A stretch of 8,588 nt of DNA from Acidobacteriota bacterium (GTDB lineage Bacteria; Acidobacteriota; Thermoanaerobaculia; UBA5066), in assembly GCA_016789625.1 (NCBI GenBank), contig JAEUQS010000860.1:1-8588 (forward strand). The letters run 5' to 3'. Under the pieces are notes generated by a model, which saw only the letters and a list, made by a program, of their open reading frames with translations, was not told where the DNA came from and made no database searches. Of this stretch, positions 5,319 through 8,588 are shown piece after piece. The position numbers were made by a program, and so were the translations under genes. Positions within the stretch are counted from its first letter, which is position 1; every line of letters begins with the position of its first letter.

Positions 5319-6788
5319 ATGGAACGCTACAACCTGGTGGTCATCGGCGCCGGATCGGGCGGTCTCGTCGTCGCGGCGGGCGGAACGGGCCTCGGCGCAC
5401 GCGTGGCCCTCGCCGAGAAGCACCCCATCGAGTACACGCACGAGGGCAAGCCCGTGAAGGCCATGGGCGGGGACTGCCTGAATTTCGGCTGCGTGCCGTC
5501 CAAGGCGCTCATCCGCGCGGGCAAGGCGGCCCAGCACGCGCGCGAGGCTTCGCGTTTCGCGATCCGCGGGATCCCGGATCCCGGCCCGCAGGACATCGCC
5601 CGGGTCATGGACTACGTGCGGAGCGCGCAGGCCCACATCTCGCCTCACGATTCGATCGAGCGCTTCTCGGGCCTCGGCGTCGACGTGATGGTGGGCGCCG
5701 GACGCCTCAAGAGCGCCCACGAGGTCGAGATCGGCGACAAGACCGTCTGGGGCCGCAACATCGTCATCGCGACGGGCTCCCGCGCCATGATCCATCCCAT
5801 TCCCGGCCTCGAGGAGGCGGGCTACCTCACCAACGAAACGGTCTTCCAGGTGAAGGAGCTCCCGGCCTCCCTCCTCATCATGGGCGGCGGCCCCATCGGC
5901 ACCGAGATCGGCCAGAGCTTCTCGCGCCTCGGCTCCAAGGTGACGATCGTCTCCTCGACCCCGCACATCTGCCCCAAGGAAGACGCCGACATCGTCGCCG
6001 TCCTCGTGAAGAAGCTGCGCCACGAGGGCGTGACGGTGATCGACGAGGCCAAGGCCACGAAGGTCGAGAAGAAGGACGGCAGGAAGGTCGTCACCATCAA
6101 GGGCAAGACCGGCGCCGAGAGCACGATCACCGTGGACGAGATCCTGGTCGCCACGGGCCGCCGCCCCAACATCGAGGGCCTCAACCTCGAGGGCGTGGGC
6201 GTGAAGCACTCGGCCAAGGGCATCGAGACCGACGCCAAGTGCCGCACGAACATCCCCTCGATCTGGGCCATCGGCGACGTCGCGGGCTCGTACCTCTTCA
6301 CGCACTGGGCGGGCTATCAGGCGGGCGTCGTGCTCACGAACACGCTCACGCCGCTGGCGCTGGCGTCCTGCGACTACGACAACATTCCGTGGATCACCTA
6401 CACCGAGCCCGAGATCGCGCACGTCGGCCTCAGCGAGAACGCGGCGAAGGCAAAGGGCATCGAGTACCGGAAATTTTCCGCCGATTTCGCGCACAACGAC
6501 AGGGCCGTTTGCGACGGCGATTTCGAGGACTACTTCGCCAAGGTCCTCGTGGACAGGAAGGGGCTGATCCTGGGCGCCACCATCGTCCACCCGCACGCGG
6601 GCGACGTCCTCGCCGAGCTGGTGCTCGCGAAGAAGTGGGGGCTCCCCCTCTCGAAGATCGCGAGCACCATCCACGCCTACCCGTCGCTCTCGGAGATCAC
6701 GGCGGCCCTGGGCCGCGAGTACCGCAAGACCGGCCTCACCCCCGGCCGCAAGAACCTCCTCACGAAGATCGCCGGCTGGATGCGCTGA
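5319..6788 (+). CDS. FAD-dependent NAD(P)-disulfide oxidoreductase, Lpd / mercuric-reductase-like
   Basis: This 489-residue class I flavoprotein disulfide reductase has an FAD-binding GAGSGG (10-15), a redox-active pair in GGDCLNFGCVPSKALI (C53, C58), ATGSRAMIHPIPG (151-163), an NAD(P)-binding GGGPIGTEIG (189-198), a second FAD motif AIGDVAG (317-323) and a dimerisation domain ending with HAYPSLSE (H452, E459), the proton-relay pair. It lacks both the N-terminal metal-binding domain and the C-terminal Cys pair of true MerA, so mercury reduction is unlikely. It also lies apart from any 2-oxoacid dehydrogenase genes. Between the first FAD strand (LAEK) and GGDC it has about 15 residues (HPIEYTHEGKPVKAM), longer than the usual 5-7. 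The TVP38 gene follows 14 bp downstream. This oxidoreductase subtype is commonly linked or fused to TVP38/TMEM64 proteins. The physiological substrate is unknown. Confidence 0.9.
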   Translation: MERYNLVVIGAGSGGLVVAAGGTGLGARVALAEKHPIEYTHEGKPVKAMGGDCLNFGCVPSKALIRAGKAAQHAREASRFAIRGIPDPGPQDIARVMDYVRSAQAHISPHDSIERFSGLGVDVMVGAGRLKSAHEVEIGDKTVWGRNIVIATGSRAMIHPIPGLEEAGYLTNETVFQVKELPASLLIMGGGPIGTEIGQSFSRLGSKVTIVSSTPHICPKEDADIVAVLVKKLRHEGVTVIDEAKATKVEKKDGRKVVTIKGKTGAESTITVDEILVATGRRPNIEGLNLEGVGVKHSAKGIETDAKCRTNIPSIWAIGDVAGSYLFTHWAGYQAGVVLTNTLTPLALASCDYDNIPWITYTEPEIAHVGLSENAAKAKGIEYRKFSADFAHNDRAVCDGDFEDYFAKVLVDRKGLILGATIVHPHAGDVLAELVLAKKWGLPLSKIASTIHAYPSLSEITAALGREYRKTGLTPGRKNLLTKIAGWMR

Positions 6789-6802
6789 GCGAGAAAGAAC
6801 AG

Positions 6803-7555
6803 ATGAGCAACGCCATGTCCGAAGCCGCCGCCACTCCTGCTCCGGCCGAGAAGAAGAAGCTCCCCATCGTTCCCATCCTGGTGGGAATCGCCGTCATCGC
6901 GGGCCTCGTGCTTCTCGCGAAGGTCCTGCCCATCACCGACTGGCTGAAGGCCTTCCAGGCTTACGTCCAAGGGCTCGGCTTCGCGGGCTACGTGCTCTAC
7001 GCCGTCGTCTACGCGATCTGCTGCGTGCTCTTCGTGCCGGCCTCCGTGCTCACGCTGGGCGCGGGCGCGATCTACGGCATCTGGGTGGGCACGGCCGTCG
7101 TCGTCTGCGGCGCCACCCTGGGCGCGACGCTCTCGTTCCTCCTCGCCCGCACGGTGCTGCGGAAGAAGGTCGAGGGCATGACCTCCGGAAACGCGAAGTT
7201 CCGGGCGCTCGACAAGGCAATCGGAAAAGAGGGCGCGAAGATCGTCTTCCTCGTGCGGCTCGCCCCCGTCTTCCCGTTCACGTACATCAACTACGCGTTC
7301 GGGCTCACCGGCGTGAAGACGCTGCCGTACATCGTCGCGTCCCTCGTGGGCATGCTCCCGGGCACGCTCGCCTACGTGTACATCGGGTCGGCGGCCGCCA
7401 ACGTGGGCGCCGCGGACATGACGAAGAAGATCGTCCTCGGCGTCGGAATCCTCATCGCCATCGGGGTGACGATCTTCGTCGCGCGCATCGCGTCGAAGGC
7501 CATCAAGAACGCGGGTGTGGACGAGGCCCCGGAGGCTCCGGAACCGGAGAGGTGA
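6803..7555 (+). CDS. TVP38/TMEM64 family (DedA superfamily) integral membrane protein
   Basis: This 250-residue protein belongs to the SNARE-associated/VTT family, thought to act in lipid scrambling or solute transport at membranes; bacterial roles are mostly undefined. A basic cytoplasmic N-terminus (KKK at 17-19) precedes a TM helix (20-40). A second helix follows (60-78), then the VTT core: FVPASVLTLGAGAIYG (77-92), GATLGATLSFLLAR (103-116), the conserved FLVRLAPVFPFTYINYAFGLTG (in two parts, 149-160 and 161-170), VGMLPGTLAYVYIGSAA (182-198) and a final helix (208-228). The tail is short and rich in Pro and Glu. ATG 6803 follows a weak GAGAAAG ribosome-binding site; the in-frame ATG at 6815 is a possible alternative. 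It is almost certainly co-transcribed with the flavoprotein, and its 3' end overlaps the convergent glycosyltransferase gene. Confidence 0.9.
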   Translation: MSNAMSEAAATPAPAEKKKLPIVPILVGIAVIAGLVLLAKVLPITDWLKAFQAYVQGLGFAGYVLYAVVYAICCVLFVPASVLTLGAGAIYGIWVGTAVVVCGATLGATLSFLLARTVLRKKVEGMTSGNAKFRALDKAIGKEGAKIVFLVRLAPVFPFTYINYAFGLTGVKTLPYIVASLVGMLPGTLAYVYIGSAAANVGAADMTKKIVLGVGILIAIGVTIFVARIASKAIKNAGVDEAPEAPEPER

Positions 7556-8588
7556 GGGGCAGGGGCAGGCGCACGGTCACGAACGCGAGCGCGCCGTCGG
7601 GGCCGTGGTGGCGCTCGACCCGCGCGAGCGAAGAGAGCCGCGCGAGAGGGGCCGCCAGCTTCTCGAAGGACGGCCGGAGCACGTAGACGAGCTCGGGCGC
7701 CTCCTCGTTCAGGAGGTCCCGTCCGGGCGGCACGTGGAGCCCCTCGGAGAACGGAATGACGGTCGAGGGCTGGGCGCGGCGATGGGTCGCGAGGAGCAGC
7801 TCCTCGGGCCGGGCCACCGCGTAGTCCACGAGCACCAGGGCATCGGGCGGTACCGATGCCACGAACCGCGCCGAAGCCGTGTACGTCGCCTCGAACTCCC
7901 GGGCCACGAGCGGACCGCGCGTCTGCACCCCGAAATACGTCACGACGTTCTCGAGCGACACGGCGAGCGCGAAACCCGCGAAGGCCGCGAGCACGACGCG
8001 ACGCAACGTGCCGGAGACCCCGAGCGCGAGATCCAGACCGCACCCGATCGCGAGGAACACGCCCGGCATCGCACCGAACGTGCGATAGGCCTGCGGAGCC
8101 TCGAACGACAGCGCTCCGGGCAGGAGCATCAAGACGAGCCACGCGAGCACGACGCGCGACCTGAATCCCCGGAGGCCGGCGAGGAGCGCGCCCAGGCCGA
8201 GCGTGAGGAGCGCCGCCTCGCCGGAGGTGAGGAGCGGCCTGTCGGGGACGTTGTGCCGGGGGTTCACGTCGCCCTGCAGGTGGAACATGAGTGCCGTCGC
8301 CCGGAAGTTCGTCGCGTACGCGCGGACGAGCGACTCCTTTGGAACGTGGCGATGAAGCGAGGTCGTCGAGGGCCGCTCCAGGAACGCGGCCGGCCGCTTC
8401 AGCGCGAAGACGCCGAGAGGCAGAAGGCACAGCGCCGCGACACCCACCGCGACGAGGACCGGCTTCCGCGACGGGCGCCGGCCGCGCCCGGGAGACGGGC
8501 GGCCCGGGTGAGAGAAGAACGCGACGCCGAGGACGCCCAGGAACGCCACGAACGCGTAGTAGCCCTGCGTGAACAGGCCGGCCGCGAG
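7503..8588 (-). CDS. Membrane glycosyltransferase, GT39/PMT-like, N-terminal part beyond window edge
   Basis: The frame is open from the right window edge to a TGA at 7505-7503, giving 361 visible residues. The GTG at 8549 is not a convincing start because hydrophobic coding continues upstream of it (LAAGLFTQGYYAF). Visible features are several TM segments, a periplasmic loop with YATNFRATALMFHLQGD and then NPRHNVPDRPLLT (about residues 106-121 of the visible part), a further TM pair, LPGALSFEAPQAYRTFGAMPG, a last TM cluster and a soluble C-terminal domain of about 130 residues. The RHN.P..P.L and PQ.YR..G..P pattern is typical of bacterial GT39/PMT-like proteins that transfer sugars from polyprenyl-phosphate carriers on the outer face of the membrane. 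The catalytic Asp residues would be in the missing N-terminus. Acceptor unknown. The proline-rich end overlaps the convergent TVP38 gene by 53 bp. Confidence 0.8.
   Translation of the reverse strand, partial: LAAGLFTQGYYAFVAFLGVLGVAFFSHPGRPSPGRGRRPSRKPVLVAVGVAALCLLPLGVFALKRPAAFLERPSTTSLHRHVPKESLVRAYATNFRATALMFHLQGDVNPRHNVPDRPLLTSGEAALLTLGLGALLAGLRGFRSRVVLAWLVLMLLPGALSFEAPQAYRTFGAMPGVFLAIGCGLDLALGVSGTLRRVVLAAFAGFALAVSLENVVTYFGVQTRGPLVAREFEATYTASARFVASVPPDALVLVDYAVARPEELLLATHRRAQPSTVIPFSEGLHVPPGRDLLNEEAPELVYVLRPSFEKLAAPLARLSSLARVERHHGPDGALAFVTVRLPLPLTSPVPEPPGPRPHPRS

Noticed and set aside
5091..6674. 527-residue minus-strand frame opposite the flavoprotein
   Set aside because: Low-complexity Asp/Arg/Gly/Ala composition with no motifs. 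It is a shadow of a gene with intact catalytic motifs.
5319..6788. Annotation of the flavoprotein as mercuric reductase
   Set aside because: The N-terminal metal-binding domain and the C-terminal vicinal cysteines of MerA are absent, and no other mer gene is present.
4940..6802. Long plus-strand frame leading into the TVP38 gene, making 871 residues
   Set aside because: It is antisense to DUF2914 and out of frame with the flavoprotein. Only the part from 6803 shows membrane-protein sequence.
7372..8430. 352-residue minus-strand frame overlapping the glycosyltransferase
   Set aside because: Arg/Ala/Pro-rich shadow in another frame. The neighbouring frame has TM helices and GT39-like motifs.

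Overview
The window is a GC-rich stretch of chromosome, very probably from an environmental diderm bacterium. An Acidobacteriota-, Myxococcota- or Eisenbacteria-like soil or sediment lineage would fit, but nothing in the sequence fixes the phylum. A Tat-exported lipoprotein, a SCO copper chaperone and a membrane-anchored c-type cytochrome point to a respiring cell with a periplasm. I see no IS element, phage, integrase or CRISPR array, and both ends cut through genes.

Left part (1-4421). An XRE-type helix-turn-helix regulator, cut by the left edge, runs leftward. Diverging from it is a tightly packed six-gene rightward operon. In order these are a NitT/TauT-type ABC substrate-binding lipoprotein, a SCO1/SenC copper chaperone, a membrane-anchored cupredoxin-like protein, the ABC permease, the ABC ATPase, and a TM-anchored monohaem cytochrome c resembling the C-terminal domain of PuuD-type urate oxidases. 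The first five genes overlap or nearly abut. This is the most interesting part of the window: an importer of the nitrate/sulfonate/taurine class carries three copper/haem-type periplasmic proteins inside its own operon. The substrate is unknown. A copper species, or a compound whose handling needs a redox step at the membrane, is a reasonable hypothesis.

Middle (4422-5318). A leftward tRNA-Val(UAC)-tRNA-Asp(GUC) pair is preceded by a good sigma70-type promoter (17-bp spacer, GC-rich discriminator). Its short leader has a hairpin followed by a boxA-like octamer. Upstream of it, on the same strand, lies a small exported DUF2914 protein.

Right part (5319-8588). A FAD/NAD(P) disulfide oxidoreductase (Lpd/mercuric-reductase-like) has a strong Shine-Dalgarno sequence and is followed after 14 bp by a TVP38/TMEM64 (DedA-superfamily) membrane protein. 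These two families commonly occur together. A leftward membrane glycosyltransferase of the GT39/PMT type, cut by the right edge, converges on the TVP38 gene, and the two coding ends overlap by 53 bp.
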